A DNA stretch of 64,000 nucleotides from Micromonospora sp. MA102 (GCF_025460765.1 NZ_JAMWEG010000013.1:62001-126000); one strand, 5' to 3'. Counted from the first letter of the stretch, positions 1 through 8,883 are shown. Notes: generated by a model not told the origin, from the sequence alone. Numbers and translations: made by a program.

Positions 1-2
1 TT

Positions 3-953
3 GTGTACGACGCGGCACACGACCGGTGGAGCAGCAGAGCGGATTACCCGGCAAGCGAGGCGTTCATGTCCTGCGGCGGACTGGCCGGCCGGGTGGTCTG
101 CGCCGGCGGTGTGGACATCACGACCGGTGACGGGTCGGCCGCCGCCCACTCGTACGACCCGCGCACGGACGCGTGGACCCGCCTGGCCGACCTGCCGACC
201 GGCTGGTGGGGCGCGGCGTCGACGGTCGCCAACGGGCAGCTGTTGCTGAGCGGCGGCGTCGCCGGTGGCACGGGCCCGACGTCGTCCGTGACCAACGAGG
301 GGCATGCGTACGATCCGATGGCCGACGCCTGGCACGCCCTGCCGAACGCACCGGCGCCGTTCTACCGCGGCGCCGCTGCTTGCGGCGTCTACCGGGTCGG
401 CGGGGCGCTGCAGTACTTCGAGGCCACGGCGAGCGGCCAGGAGCTGCCGGGGTACGACATCTGTGGGCCGTCCGGCGACGTGCCGTGGCTCTCCGCGAGC
501 CGGGATGCCTTCACGCTGCGGCCCGGGGAGAGCCGGACCGTGACGCTCAAGCTGGACGCCGGCAACGCGTCGACGGTGGACCAGCCGGGCGACTACCGCG
601 CCGCTGTGGCGGTCCGGGTCGACGGTCCTGTGCAGCCCACGCCCGTACAGGTCACGATGCACGTCGATCCGCCGAAGCGGTGGGGTCGGCTGAGCGGCAC
701 GGTCAGCGGAGCCGGATGCAGCGGAACCGTCGCGCCGCTGTCGCGCGCCACGGTCACGCTCCGGACGAAACACTCCACCACCACGCTGTGGACGGACGAG
801 GCCGGCCACTGGTCGGTCTGGGCCGACAAGCGGGACAGCCCGGTCACGCTGGTCTACTACAAGGACGGATTCAGCAGTCTGACAAGGACGATCAAGGTGC
901 GGTCCGGTAGCACGGTCAACACCGACATCGTCCTGCAGCCAGCCCGCTGCTGA
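3..953 (+). CDS. Kelch-repeat secreted protein, C-terminal part
   Basis: The frame runs in from the left edge, so the start and most of the protein lie outside; about 316 residues are visible. The first 130 residues hold kelch-type beta-propeller blades (YDPRTDAWTRLADLP and YDPMADAWHALPNAP are the typical blade ends). An Ig-like stretch follows (about 155-225), then a carboxypeptidase-regulatory-like beta-sandwich (about 230-316). In actinomycetes this tail often ends large secreted subtilisin-like (S8) proteins, so the missing part may be a protease, but no catalytic motif is visible. The stop is followed at once by a strong hairpin. Kelch call confident; protease link is inference. Confidence 0.75.
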   Translation: MYDAAHDRWSSRADYPASEAFMSCGGLAGRVVCAGGVDITTGDGSAAAHSYDPRTDAWTRLADLPTGWWGAASTVANGQLLLSGGVAGGTGPTSSVTNEGHAYDPMADAWHALPNAPAPFYRGAAACGVYRVGGALQYFEATASGQELPGYDICGPSGDVPWLSASRDAFTLRPGESRTVTLKLDAGNASTVDQPGDYRAAVAVRVDGPVQPTPVQVTMHVDPPKRWGRLSGTVSGAGCSGTVAPLSRATVTLRTKHSTTTLWTDEAGHWSVWADKRDSPVTLVYYKDGFSSLTRTIKVRSGSTVNTDIVLQPARC

Positions 954-958
954 CCCGA

Positions 959-1002
959 GGGCACGGGCCGACCAACGCATCAGCGGAGGCCGGCCCGTGC
1001 CC
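959..1002 (+). terminator. Rho-independent-type hairpin after the kelch gene
   Basis: A perfect 12-bp stem (959-970 with 991-1002, arm GGGCACGGGCCG) with a 20-nt loop starts 5 nt after the stop codon. There is no T-run, as is usual for terminators in high-GC actinomycetes. Confidence 0.7.
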
Positions 1003-1105
1003 GTCGGGCGCCCGGGAGCCCGCCGACGCCAGCCACGTCACCCCCGCCGGCCCGGATCATGGAGCTGTTCCGCACCGGGCAGCGCTGGGGCGGTCGCCCC
1101 CGCGG

Positions 1106-1513
1106 TCATGGTGCGGGTGTCGCGGCGCGCGCCCGACCGGCCGGTTGGAACAGTTCGATCAGGTTGCCGGCGGGGTCGGCCAGCAGGATCTGCTGCCCAC
1201 CCGGGCCGGCGACCACCTCGCTCCGGAACGGCAGCCCAGCTGCCCGGTACCGCTCGATTTCGGCGGCCAGATCGCCGACGACGAGGTGGATGCGGTTGCG
1301 GCCGGGGGCGGCGGCGTCCTCCGGCGTGGCTCGGGCGCCCGAGCTGGCCGGCCCGGACAGCAGCAGTCGCAGGGGACCGCGGACCACCTCGGCGAAGGCG
1401 GGTGCGGCGTCGGCACCCAACTCGAAGTCGAGGTGGGTGGTGTAGAAGTCGACGGCTGCCGCAACGTCGTCAACCAGGTAGCGGACGCTGGCGTACTCGT
1501 GGCTTCCGGTCAT
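1106..1513 (-). CDS. VOC-superfamily (glyoxalase/bleomycin-resistance-like) protein
   Basis: This 135-residue protein has the two beta-alpha-beta modules of the vicinal-oxygen-chelate fold, from VRYLVDDVAAAVDFYTTHL at the N-terminus to a DPAGNLIELFQP end. Its start lies 44 nt inside the upstream arsR-arsC fusion, so the two are probably co-transcribed and translationally coupled. In arsenic islands a VOC neighbour can be ArsI, the C-As lyase, but ArsI needs a cysteine pair and this protein has no cysteine at all, so ArsI is unlikely. A general dioxygenase, isomerase or antibiotic-binding role is possible; substrate unknown. Confidence 0.8.
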   Translation of the reverse strand: MTGSHEYASVRYLVDDVAAAVDFYTTHLDFELGADAAPAFAEVVRGPLRLLLSGPASSGARATPEDAAAPGRNRIHLVVGDLAAEIERYRAAGLPFRSEVVAGPGGQQILLADPAGNLIELFQPAGRARAATPAP

Positions 1514-2288
1514 GGCGTGAACCCCCTTGCTCGAGGACGGGTATCAGATGGCGGATGCGGGTGTCGATGTCGGCCGCGGTGCGGGTGAAGGCCCGAAGGC
1601 CGGCCTGCTCGCTGTCGCCGGCCGACGCGGGGTCGGGGATGCTCCAGTGGATCCGGCGCGGGTGCTGCGGGAACTCGGGGCAGACCTCGCGGGCCCGGTC
1701 GCACAGGGTGATCACATAGTCGAACCGGCGGCCGGTCAGCGTGTCCAGGTGGCGCGGGCGCTGATCAGCGACGTCGATGCTGTACTGGTCGCGCAGTACC
1801 CGCACGCCGCCGGGATGCAGTCGTGGCGCCGGACGGCTCCCGGCGCTGCTCGCCTCGACGTGTCCGGCCGTGTGCTGGCGGAGCAGGGCCTCCGCGATCG
1901 GTGAGCGACCGCTGTTGCCCGTGCACACGAACAGCACGGTGAGGCGGCGCGACCGCTGCGGACGGACCGACGGCAGCGGCGTGCCCATGCCCGGACGCAG
2001 GGCCGGGTGCAGGGCGGTGCCGGCGCCGGCGAGCCCTTCGGCGCAGCGGTCCAGATCGAGGTGGTAGTAGCTGTCGCGGCCGTCGAAGCTGCTGCGGGTG
2101 GCGGCGACCAGACCGGCGTCCCGCAGCAGCCGCAGGTGGTAGGAGACCAGGTTCTGCGGCTCGCCGATGAGCGTGGCCAGCTCGCGGACCCGCAGGTCGC
2201 TGGCGGCAAGCTCGGTCATCAGCCTCCAGCGCAGCGGATGAGCGGCCAATCGCAGGAACGCTGGGGCGGCTGGCCCGGACGCACTCAT
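1470..2288 (-). CDS. ArsR-type repressor fused to thioredoxin-coupled arsenate reductase
   Basis: The 272-residue protein joins two domains. Residues 8-95 form a winged-helix ArsR/HTH_20 regulator (LIGEPQNLVSYHLRLLRDAG). Residues 115-260 form a low-molecular-weight phosphatase/ArsC domain with the CX5R loop C122-TGNSG-R128-S129, the acid DP at 219-220, and two further cysteines, C196 and C203, in LCDRAREVCPEFP. The three-cysteine relay C122/C196/C203 is the signature of thioredoxin-linked arsenate reductases, so arsenate reduction is more likely than protein phosphatase activity. A perfect inverted repeat 15 bp upstream of the start is a likely self-operator. The 3' end overlaps the VOC gene by 44 nt. 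No arsenite pump is visible in the window. Confidence 0.85.
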   Translation of the reverse strand: MSASGPAAPAFLRLAAHPLRWRLMTELAASDLRVRELATLIGEPQNLVSYHLRLLRDAGLVAATRSSFDGRDSYYHLDLDRCAEGLAGAGTALHPALRPGMGTPLPSVRPQRSRRLTVLFVCTGNSGRSPIAEALLRQHTAGHVEASSAGSRPAPRLHPGGVRVLRDQYSIDVADQRPRHLDTLTGRRFDYVITLCDRAREVCPEFPQHPRRIHWSIPDPASAGDSEQAGLRAFTRTAADIDTRIRHLIPVLEQGGSRHDRKPRVRQRPLPG

Positions 2289-2302
2289 GACTCGGAGGAT
2301 AC

Positions 2303-2318
2303 ATCAAACCCGTTTGAT
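2303..2318. promoter_or_regulatory. ArsR-type operator
   Basis: ATCAAAC-CC-GTTTGAT is a perfect 7+2+7 inverted repeat just upstream of the arsR-arsC start codon. It matches the ATCAA-N6-TTGAT layout known for ArsR-family operators, in a position for autorepression. It could also act on the divergent capA-like gene starting at 2464. Confidence 0.75.
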
Positions 2319-2463
2319 CGATAGTGCGATCGTGGCGACTCGGGCCGCAAGGTGTCGAACGGGAGATCGGCGTCGGAGAGAGGTCGCAGCGCGGCGCGGT
2401 CGAGATCCTCTGGTGTGGCCGCCGGGTCACCGGGCGTCGCTCGGAGCGCGTACCCTCGGCCGC

Positions 2464-3573
2464 GTGAAGCGCAGGACGGCGCGTTCCTCGCTGGCAGCGC
2501 TGACGGCGATCGCAGTCGGCGTCGGGCTGGCTGGATGCGCCGCCGGATCGACCGGCCCGGCGCCGGTCTGGCGCGGGGCCACGCTGGGACCGACATCCAC
2601 CGCCACCGCCACCGCCACCGCCACCGCGACGCCGAAGCCGAACAATGCGGTGGAGGTGCGGCTGGCCTTCGCCGGTGACGTCCACTTCACCGGCCGTACC
2701 CTGCGCCTGCTCGACAGCCCGGAAACGGCCTTCGGCCCGATCACCTCGATGCTGCGCGACGCCGACGTCACGCTGCTCAACCTGGAGACGGCGGTCACCG
2801 ACCGAGGCACCCCGCAGCCGAAGACGTACCGTTTCCGGGCTCCGAAGACCGCCTTCGCGGCGCTGCGCGCGGCCGGGGTGGATGCGGTGTCGATCGCCAA
2901 CAACCACATCCTCGACTACGGCCGGCAAGGGCTCGCCGACACCCTCGACGCCGCGGCGGAAGCCCGGTACCCGGTGTTCGGTGCGGGCCGCGACGCCGAC
3001 GCGGCGTATGCGCCCTGGCTCACCACGGTACGAGGGCTGCGGATCGCGGTGCTGGGCATGTCACAGGTGCATGACCTGGCTGGGTCGTGGCGAGCGACGG
3101 ACACCCGACCAGGGGTGGCAATGGCGTTCGACCCCGCCCGGGCCACCGCCGCGGTGCGATCGGCGCGGGAACGTGCGGACCTGGTCATCGTCTTCATGCA
3201 CTGGGGCGTGGAGGGCAATTCGTGCCCGAGCGGCGAGATGAAGACGTTCGCCGGAAGGCTGTCCGAGGCCGGAGCCGACATCGTGGTCGGTACGCACGCG
3301 CACACGCTGCTGGCCGACGGCTGGTTGGGCCCGACCTACGTGCACTACGGACTGGGCAACTTCCTCTGGTACGGCACGTCGCACAGCACGGACTCCGGCG
3401 TGCTGAACCTGGTCGTACGCGAGCGGACGGTGGTGGACAGCCGGTTCGTCCCGGCAACGGTCTCCGCCAGCGGCCAGCCGGTGCCGGCCACCGGCGTTGG
3501 CAGGCAGCGCATCCTCGACACGCTCGCCACCGCACAGCGGTGCACCGGCTTGGCGGCCAAGCGCCCCGGATAG
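2464..3573 (+). CDS. CapA-family metallophosphatase-like lipoprotein
   Basis: I chose the GTG at 2464 because it gives a lipoprotein signal (KRR, hydrophobic core, LAGC with Cys25); the frame is open further upstream without such a signal. The mature part has the PGA_cap/CapA metallophosphatase signature: FAGDVHFT, NLETAVT, ANNHILDYGRQG, HWGVE and GTHAHT, followed by a YGLGNFLW segment. Family members are linked to poly-gamma-glutamate capsule or are uncharacterised surface hydrolases; no capBC partners are present, so capsule synthesis is not supported. Residues around 40-52 are an Ala-Thr run encoded by a short ACCGCC microsatellite, acting as a linker after the lipid anchor. Confidence 0.85.
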   Translation: MKRRTARSSLAALTAIAVGVGLAGCAAGSTGPAPVWRGATLGPTSTATATATATATPKPNNAVEVRLAFAGDVHFTGRTLRLLDSPETAFGPITSMLRDADVTLLNLETAVTDRGTPQPKTYRFRAPKTAFAALRAAGVDAVSIANNHILDYGRQGLADTLDAAAEARYPVFGAGRDADAAYAPWLTTVRGLRIAVLGMSQVHDLAGSWRATDTRPGVAMAFDPARATAAVRSARERADLVIVFMHWGVEGNSCPSGEMKTFAGRLSEAGADIVVGTHAHTLLADGWLGPTYVHYGLGNFLWYGTSHSTDSGVLNLVVRERTVVDSRFVPATVSASGQPVPATGVGRQRILDTLATAQRCTGLAAKRPG

Positions 3574-3618
3574 CGCGGCGGACGGCGGAGGGCGTCCAAC
3601 GAGGCCCCCGCCCAGCGG

Positions 3619-4089
3619 CTACGGGCGGGTGTCAACCGCGCGGACCGCTGGCGTGGGGACGACGTCGCGCGGAGGTTGCGACGCCGGTCGGGCCCGAGTG
3701 CGCACGAGCTGGTGCAGCACCACCAGGGGAGCGACCCCGACCGGGTACCAGACCAGGTCGACCGGGTCGAACTGCACACCCAGCGCCAGCCTCGCCGCCA
3801 GGCTCCGCGCCGACAGTTCGGCCGGCACCCCGGTCAGCTGCGCGCACTCCACCAACCAGCAGAACACGGTGGCGACCGCCCCGGCCCGCACCGGCGCCAT
3901 CCCTGGCCGCAGGAACAGCACCCCGGCCCAGACCATCGACGCGTACAGCGCGGTGCCGGAGTACTGCCGCAGTGCCCCGTCGTCGACGACGCGGATCAGC
4001 AGTGCGAGGCCCAGGAACAGCAGCGCGGCCACCGGCATGAGCAGCCGCACCGTACGGGCCGTGATCGGCATGCGCGCGAAGGTAGCCAC
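3619..4089 (-). CDS. DUF2809-type small membrane protein
   Basis: A 156-residue protein with about four hydrophobic helices (near residues 13-32, 45-60, 66-84 and 110-128). The segment VECAQLTGVPAELSARSLAA followed by GVQFDPVDLVWYPVG is typical of DUF2809, a family without assigned function. It stands alone, converging with the capA-like gene. An alternative start is the ATG seven codons in. Function unknown. Confidence 0.7.
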   Translation of the reverse strand: MATFARMPITARTVRLLMPVAALLFLGLALLIRVVDDGALRQYSGTALYASMVWAGVLFLRPGMAPVRAGAVATVFCWLVECAQLTGVPAELSARSLAARLALGVQFDPVDLVWYPVGVAPLVVLHQLVRTRARPASQPPRDVVPTPAVRAVDTRP

Positions 4090-4420
4090 CGCCCCAAGGT
4101 ACGGGTCCGGACCGATGCCGGTGCGGCGGCTACCGCGGCACCAGCCCGGCGGCCAGGTCCGCGGCGGACACCGGCGTCCATGGCGCCCCGGCCGGCGCCG
4201 ACGACCGCGCCGGACCCAACTACACCGGCCAGCCGGCGGTCAGCTCCTACTACAGCTATCGGCAGGACGCGGGAGCGGACAGCAGCGACCAGTAGAGGGA
4301 CCTGGCGTTGCCGGCGCCGTCGCGGAGCCCGAAGCCGGGGACCATGGCGGAAGAGCAGCTTCCCCTGCCGATCCTGACCGCCCGTCTTCGCGCTGGGCCG
4401 ACGGCCGAGCAGGAGGCTGG
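4090..4420. other. Intergenic region without a convincing gene
   Basis: About 330 bp between two minus-strand genes. On the plus strand a short frame ending at 4295 (..NYTGQPAVSSYYSYRQD..) has no clear start or ribosome site. It may be the worn tail of a lost gene. Nothing else is recognisable. Confidence 0.4.
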
Positions 4421-5173
4421 CTACCGCGGTCGCGTCCGGTCCGCGAGCCAGTCGTCGAAGGTTGTGGGCGCGATGCGGGCGTCCGGTCCCGGCAGCAGCA
4501 CGTTGCCCGCCATGTCGGGGCCGAGGATCGCCTCCCAGGTGGGGACGAGGGTCATCTCGCGCCCGGTCGCCTGGTGGGTCCGGCGCGCCATGTCCACGAG
4601 ATCGTGCCGATCGGGGCCCGCCACGTCCCGGTAGCGTCCGTGCGACGGCCCAGCGGCCACCTCGGCGAGAACGTCGGCGACGTCGGCCGGTGCGATCGGC
4701 TGCATGAGCACCGGCGCGAGGTAGGCGGTGCCGTCACGTTCCGTCCACGAGGCCACCGTCTCGCCGAAGTCGAAGAACTGGGTGACGGGGACGATGGTCC
4801 ACGGCACGTCCCCGGCCGAGACCAGGCGCTCCTGCTCCCGTTTGCCGGAGTAGTGCGCGGTGCCGGCGATCCGGTGGACCTCGACGATGGAGAGCAGGAC
4901 ATGGTGCCGGACCCCCGCCTCCCGCTCGGCTCGCAGCAGATTCCGGGTGGCGGCGCCGAAGTACGCCACGGTCGCCTCGCGGTCGGCCGCCGGCGCGCTC
5001 ATCGCGTCGATGACGGCGTCGACGCCGGTCAGCGCCTCGTCCAGCCCGTCGCCGGTCACCAGGTCGACACCGTGCGACCGGCTCATCGGAACGGGATCGT
5101 GGCCGTGACGGCGCAGGGCTGCCACGGTCAGGGACCCGATGTTGCCGGACGCGCCGGCGACGGCCACCCGCAT
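4421..5173 (-). CDS. NmrA/SDR-type NAD(P)-binding protein
   Basis: A 250-residue atypical short-chain-dehydrogenase-like protein. It opens with the Rossmann motif VAGASGNIGSLTVAALRRHGHDP and keeps the SGKREQERLV and PWTIVPVTQFFDF segments typical of NAD(P)H-binding (NmrA-like, YwnB-like) proteins. There is no classical YxxxK pair, so it may be a cofactor sensor or a quinone/flavin-type reductase. Likely cytoplasmic and monocistronic. Exact substrate unknown. Confidence 0.8.
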   Translation of the reverse strand: MRVAVAGASGNIGSLTVAALRRHGHDPVPMSRSHGVDLVTGDGLDEALTGVDAVIDAMSAPAADREATVAYFGAATRNLLRAEREAGVRHHVLLSIVEVHRIAGTAHYSGKREQERLVSAGDVPWTIVPVTQFFDFGETVASWTERDGTAYLAPVLMQPIAPADVADVLAEVAAGPSHGRYRDVAGPDRHDLVDMARRTHQATGREMTLVPTWEAILGPDMAGNVLLPGPDARIAPTTFDDWLADRTRPR

Positions 5174-5500
5174 GTCCGGCTCCTGTCTCAGACCCGTGTG
5201 TGCCGACGCCTCACACTGAACCTCAGCGTAGGCGAGGGTGACGTGCCGCGGGACCGGAATCGCGCCGGCGACGACTGACCGCTAGTCGACTGAGATATCC
5301 GTCACCGGCCCTCCGGTGGAGTCCGAAGACGGGGCCTGACCAGCGGTTCCACCACACCGTCGGGTGACCGTCGGACGGGTCGGACCGGTGGCGCCGCTGA
5401 CCGGAACTTCACTGTCAGCTAGTCGTCCGCCGATTCGCTTCCCTCACGGACACCGCGTGCCGCTCACTGGGGACACCCATTGAACGAAACGGAGTGTGCC
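5174..5500. other. Intergenic region between divergent genes
   Basis: Roughly 330 bp between the NmrA-like gene and the FAD-oxidoreductase. It should contain the promoters of both, but I see no clear -35/-10 pair, operator or small gene. Confidence 0.4.
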
Positions 5501-6880
5501 GTGTCCACCACCAACCAGACCGGTCGGGCGGTCGTCCTCGGCGGCAGCATGGGCGGCCTGCTCGCCGCCCGGGTGCTGAGCGAGTCGTACGCGACGGTGA
5601 CCGTCTTCGACCGGGACGACCTGCCGGCGGAGGCCGTCGATCGCAAGGGTGTGCCGCAGAGCGGGCACTCGCACGGCCTGCTCGCCCGCGGTCGCCAGAT
5701 CCTCGAGGAGCTGTTCCCCGGCCTGACCGCCGAACTGACCGCCCACGGGGCCGTCCCGGTCGACATCCAACGGGACTGCGTCTGGGTCAACGACGGCCAC
5801 CGGATCCCCCGGGTCGCCTCCGGGCTGGCGGGGCTGTGCGTGAGCCGGCGCGCCCTGGAGGCGTACGTCCGGGACCGGGTCCGTGCGCTGCCCAACGTGG
5901 AGATCCGCGACCGGTGCGAGGCCGTGGGGCTGCTGGCCGACGGCGCCACGGTGACCGGCGCGCGGGTCCTTCCCCGCGGCGGCCGGGAGGAGCGCCACGA
6001 CGCCGACCTCGTCGTGGACGCGACCGGCCGCGGCAACCGCGGCCCCACCTGGCTCGCCGAACTCGGCTACCAGCCGCCCACCGAGGAGCGGGTGGACCCC
6101 CGCACCGTGTACGTCTCGCGCGACTACCGCCGCGTCCCGGGCGAGACCACCTTCGCCGCCGTGATCAGCAGCCCGTCGCCGGCCGCCCCGTACGGCGGGG
6201 TGGCCATCGCCGCGGAGGGTGACCGGTGGATGGTGACGCTGCTCGGCGTCGGCCCGGACCACGCCCCGCCGGTCGACGACGAGGGTTACCTCGCCTTCGC
6301 CGGGCGGCTGCCCGCGCCGGAGCTGCACGCGCTGCTGCGCCGGGCCGAGCCGCTCGGCCCGCCGAAGCGGATGCGCCTGCCCGCCAGCGTGCGCCGCCGC
6401 TACGAGCGCCTCGCCCGCCTCCCGGAGGGGTTCATCGCGGTCGCGGATGCGGTGTGCAGCTTCAATCCCGCGTACGGGCAGGGCATGACGGTGGCCGCGG
6501 CGGAGGCGATCGTGCTGCGTGACTGCCTGCGCCTGGGCCGGCGGGACCTGCCCCGCCGCTTCTTCGCCGCGGCGGCGAAGGTGGTGGACGTGCCCTGGGA
6601 CATGGCCGTCGGCGCCGACCTGCGCCACCCGACCGTGGTCGGGCCGCGCAGCCGCCGGACGCGCTTGCTCAACGGGTACGTCACCCGGCTGCACGCCGCC
6701 GCCGCGCGGCACCCCGTCGTCGGGCGGCGCTTCCTGAGCGTGGCCAATCTGATGACGCCGCCGCCGGGTCTCTTCGCGCCGAGGATTGTCGCCCGGGTGC
6801 TCTGGTCCGGCGGGCGCAGCACGCCGGCGCCGGCTCAGCGGCCGTTGGTGTCGGAGGTCAAGGAGTTGCTCGTCCGGTAG
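5501..6880 (+). CDS. FAD-dependent oxidoreductase (PHBH-like group)
   Basis: The GTG at 5501 is preferred over an in-frame TTG at 5480 because GGAG lies 6 nt before it. The roughly 459-residue protein starts with an FAD-binding beta-alpha-beta (VVLGGSMGGLLAARVL, acidic end TVFDRDD), has the DLVVDATGRGNRGP segment that closes the NAD(P)H/FAD region near residue 175, and the second FAD motif IAVADAVCSFNPAYGQGMTVA near 315. This is typical of aromatic hydroxylase and geranylgeranyl-reductase-like flavoproteins in actinomycetes. Substrate unknown. A decayed copy of its 3' end plus flank sits at 50.6-50.9 kb. Confidence 0.85.
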   Translation: MSTTNQTGRAVVLGGSMGGLLAARVLSESYATVTVFDRDDLPAEAVDRKGVPQSGHSHGLLARGRQILEELFPGLTAELTAHGAVPVDIQRDCVWVNDGHRIPRVASGLAGLCVSRRALEAYVRDRVRALPNVEIRDRCEAVGLLADGATVTGARVLPRGGREERHDADLVVDATGRGNRGPTWLAELGYQPPTEERVDPRTVYVSRDYRRVPGETTFAAVISSPSPAAPYGGVAIAAEGDRWMVTLLGVGPDHAPPVDDEGYLAFAGRLPAPELHALLRRAEPLGPPKRMRLPASVRRRYERLARLPEGFIAVADAVCSFNPAYGQGMTVAAAEAIVLRDCLRLGRRDLPRRFFAAAAKVVDVPWDMAVGADLRHPTVVGPRSRRTRLLNGYVTRLHAAAARHPVVGRRFLSVANLMTPPPGLFAPRIVARVLWSGGRSTPAPAQRPLVSEVKELLVR

Positions 6881-6891
6881 GCCGGGCCGCG

Positions 6892-6923
6892 CGGGTGGGC
6901 AGCCGGGAACGGTCGCCCACCCG
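6892..6923. terminator. Hairpin between convergent genes
   Basis: A 9-bp stem (6892-6900 with 6915-6923, arm CGGGTGGGC) with a 14-nt loop lies between the FAD-oxidoreductase stop and the convergent transporter stop. It can serve both strands. Part of it recurs near 50.87 kb with the oxidoreductase remnant. Confidence 0.55.
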
Positions 6924-6955
6924 GCACGACCGTCCGGTTCGGACCTGATTGCGGG

Positions 6956-7897
6956 TCAGGCTCTCCGCGCGGTCAACGCGGCCGGGGTTTCCGTCGACGC
7001 CGGTGACGACAGCGGCCGCTGGTGCCGGCGGGTCAGGTCGACCCCGACGAGCACGACCGCCATCCCGGCGGCGATCCGGAGGCTGAACCCCTCGTCGAGC
7101 ACGACGGCCCCCAGCGCCACCGAGACCACCGGCAGCAGATAGCCGACGGTCGCGGCGTTGGTGGCGCCCTCGGCGGCGATGATCCGGTAGGTGAGGTGGA
7201 AGGTGATCCCGGTGGCGACGACGCCCAGCATCACGACGGCGATCGCGGCCTTCGGGTCGATCCCGATCGATGTCAGGCCGCCGGCGGGGAGGGTCAGCGC
7301 GGTCAGGCCGGTCGCCGCGACGAGCTGCGCTGCGGACAGCGAGATGGTGGGGATGCCCTTGCCGACCAGGTTGCGGCCCATGTAGGCGAAGCCGGCGGCA
7401 TAGCTGGCCGCCGCGGCGACGATGGCGAGGGCGCCCCAGCCGACCGGTCCGGTCGTCTGCCACGGTGCGAAGATCAGCACGACCCCGGCGAACCCGAGCA
7501 GGAGCCCGCCCAGTCGGGCCGGCCGGAGTCCGCGCTCGGCGCCGATGACGACGCCGATCAGCAGGGACCACAGCGGGGTCGTCGCGTTCAGCACGCCGGC
7601 CATCCCGGAGTCGATGGTCTGCTGGCCGACGCTGAACAGGGCGAACGGCAGGGCGTTGCAGAGGAAGGCCGCCACGACGAGGTGACCCCAGGTCGCCCGA
7701 TCCCGGGGTAGCCGTCGACCCGAGCCGAGGCAGGCGACCAGCAGGGTGGCCGCTCCGAGTACGCACCGGCTGAGGGTGACCTGGACCGGCGTCAGTGCCT
7801 CCAGGGCGAGCTCGATCCAGAGGAAGGTCGATCCCCACAGCAGGGCGAGCACGCCCACCCGCGCCCACGCCCACGTCCTGCCCACGACACCGTTCAC
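6956..7897 (-). CDS. EamA/DMT-family transporter
   Basis: About ten hydrophobic helices in two EamA halves (first from VGVLALLWGSTFLWIELAL, second from GWGALAIVAAAASYAAGFAYMGRN), as in drug/metabolite exporters of the 10-TMS DMT family. A GTG at 7897 is preferred because AAGGAG lies just upstream; a TTG 19 codons earlier is also in frame. Divergent from a LysR gene 92 bp away, a common pairing in which the LysR protein controls the exporter. Substrate unknown, probably amino acid or metabolite efflux. Confidence 0.85.
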   Translation of the reverse strand: MNGVVGRTWAWARVGVLALLWGSTFLWIELALEALTPVQVTLSRCVLGAATLLVACLGSGRRLPRDRATWGHLVVAAFLCNALPFALFSVGQQTIDSGMAGVLNATTPLWSLLIGVVIGAERGLRPARLGGLLLGFAGVVLIFAPWQTTGPVGWGALAIVAAAASYAAGFAYMGRNLVGKGIPTISLSAAQLVAATGLTALTLPAGGLTSIGIDPKAAIAVVMLGVVATGITFHLTYRIIAAEGATNAATVGYLLPVVSVALGAVVLDEGFSLRIAAGMAVVLVGVDLTRRHQRPLSSPASTETPAALTARRA

Positions 7898-7968
7898 CGG
7901 GATCTCCTTGATCGACTTCCCTGCAACGATGCCGAACCCGACCTGGAAGGACAAGCAAAAGGTTCTGC

Positions 7969-7981
7969 ACTTACGTTAAGT
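7969..7981. promoter_or_regulatory. Candidate LysR-binding palindrome
   Basis: ACTTA-CGT-TAAGT is an inverted repeat that fits the T-N11-A style of LysR sites. It lies between direct repeats of (A/G)GTTCTGC at about 7961 and 7980, in the divergent promoter region 9 bp before the LysR start codon. Confidence 0.5.
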
Positions 7982-7989
7982 TCTGCTAC

Positions 7990-8883
7990 ATGCTTGATGT
8001 GAGGCGGATGCAGGTGCTGCGGGCGGTGGTCACCAGCGGGTCGGTGACCGCAGCGGCGCAGCACCTCGGCTACACCCCCTCCGCCGTCAGCCAGCAGGTG
8101 GCGGCGCTGGAGAAGGAGGCCGGGATCGCGTTGCTCGAACGCGTCGGCCGGGGTGTGCGGCCCACTGCGGCGGGACGACTGCTCACCGAGCACGCGGCCA
8201 CCATCAGCCAGCACGTCGCCGCGGCCGAGACCGCGCTGGCCGACCTGCGCGCCGGGCGTACCGGTCGGCTGACGATCCGCTACTTCGCCTCGGTGGGCCC
8301 GACCCTGCTGGCGCCCGCTCTGGCCCGACTCCGGCGCGAACATCCGGGCGTGGCGGTCGACCCCAAGCTGACGGATCCGGATGATCCACTGCCGGACGTG
8401 GAGCAGGGCAACGCCGACCTGGCCATCGTGGTCCGCCGACCGAGGGGCGAAAGCCGCCCGGGCATCCGCGTCGTGCACCTGCTCGACGACGCGTACCAGG
8501 CCGTGCTGCCCGCCGGGCACCCGCTCGCCGGGCAACGGGTGATCGACCTGGCCGACCTCGCCGGCGAACGCTGGGTCGGCAGCGAACCGCCCGGCCCCTG
8601 CCTGGAGCCGATAGTCGACGCCTGCGCCGCTGCTGGCTTCGCCCCGGACTTCGTGGCGAAATCGGAGGACTACGCCACGGCTCAGGGATTCGTCGCAGCC
8701 GGCCTCGGTGTCAGCCTCATCCCCCGACTCGGACTGGGCACCCGCCATCCGGGTGTCACCGTCCGTTCGGTGCGCCGCCCCGAGCCGGTGCGGACGATCT
8801 ATGCCGCAGTCCGGGAGATCCCCCTCGACCAGCCCGCGCTGCGCGCGCTGATCGACGCCCTTGTGGACGCCGCAAAGGCGTGA
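7990..8883 (+). CDS. LysR-family transcriptional regulator
   Basis: A 297-residue regulator with an N-terminal winged HTH (MLDVRRMQVLRAVVTSGSVTAAAQHLGYTPSAVSQQVAALE) and a periplasmic-binding-like effector domain from about residue 90. No ribosome site is evident before the ATG, so it may be translated from a leaderless or weak start. It is divergent from the EamA exporter and probably controls it and itself through the palindrome just upstream. Ligand unknown. Confidence 0.9.
   Translation: MLDVRRMQVLRAVVTSGSVTAAAQHLGYTPSAVSQQVAALEKEAGIALLERVGRGVRPTAAGRLLTEHAATISQHVAAAETALADLRAGRTGRLTIRYFASVGPTLLAPALARLRREHPGVAVDPKLTDPDDPLPDVEQGNADLAIVVRRPRGESRPGIRVVHLLDDAYQAVLPAGHPLAGQRVIDLADLAGERWVGSEPPGPCLEPIVDACAAAGFAPDFVAKSEDYATAQGFVAAGLGVSLIPRLGLGTRHPGVTVRSVRRPEPVRTIYAAVREIPLDQPALRALIDALVDAAKA

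Noticed and set aside
1106-1513. ArsI C-As lyase beside the arsenic regulator
   Set aside because: The protein has no cysteine, while ArsI needs a cysteine pair for arsenic binding.
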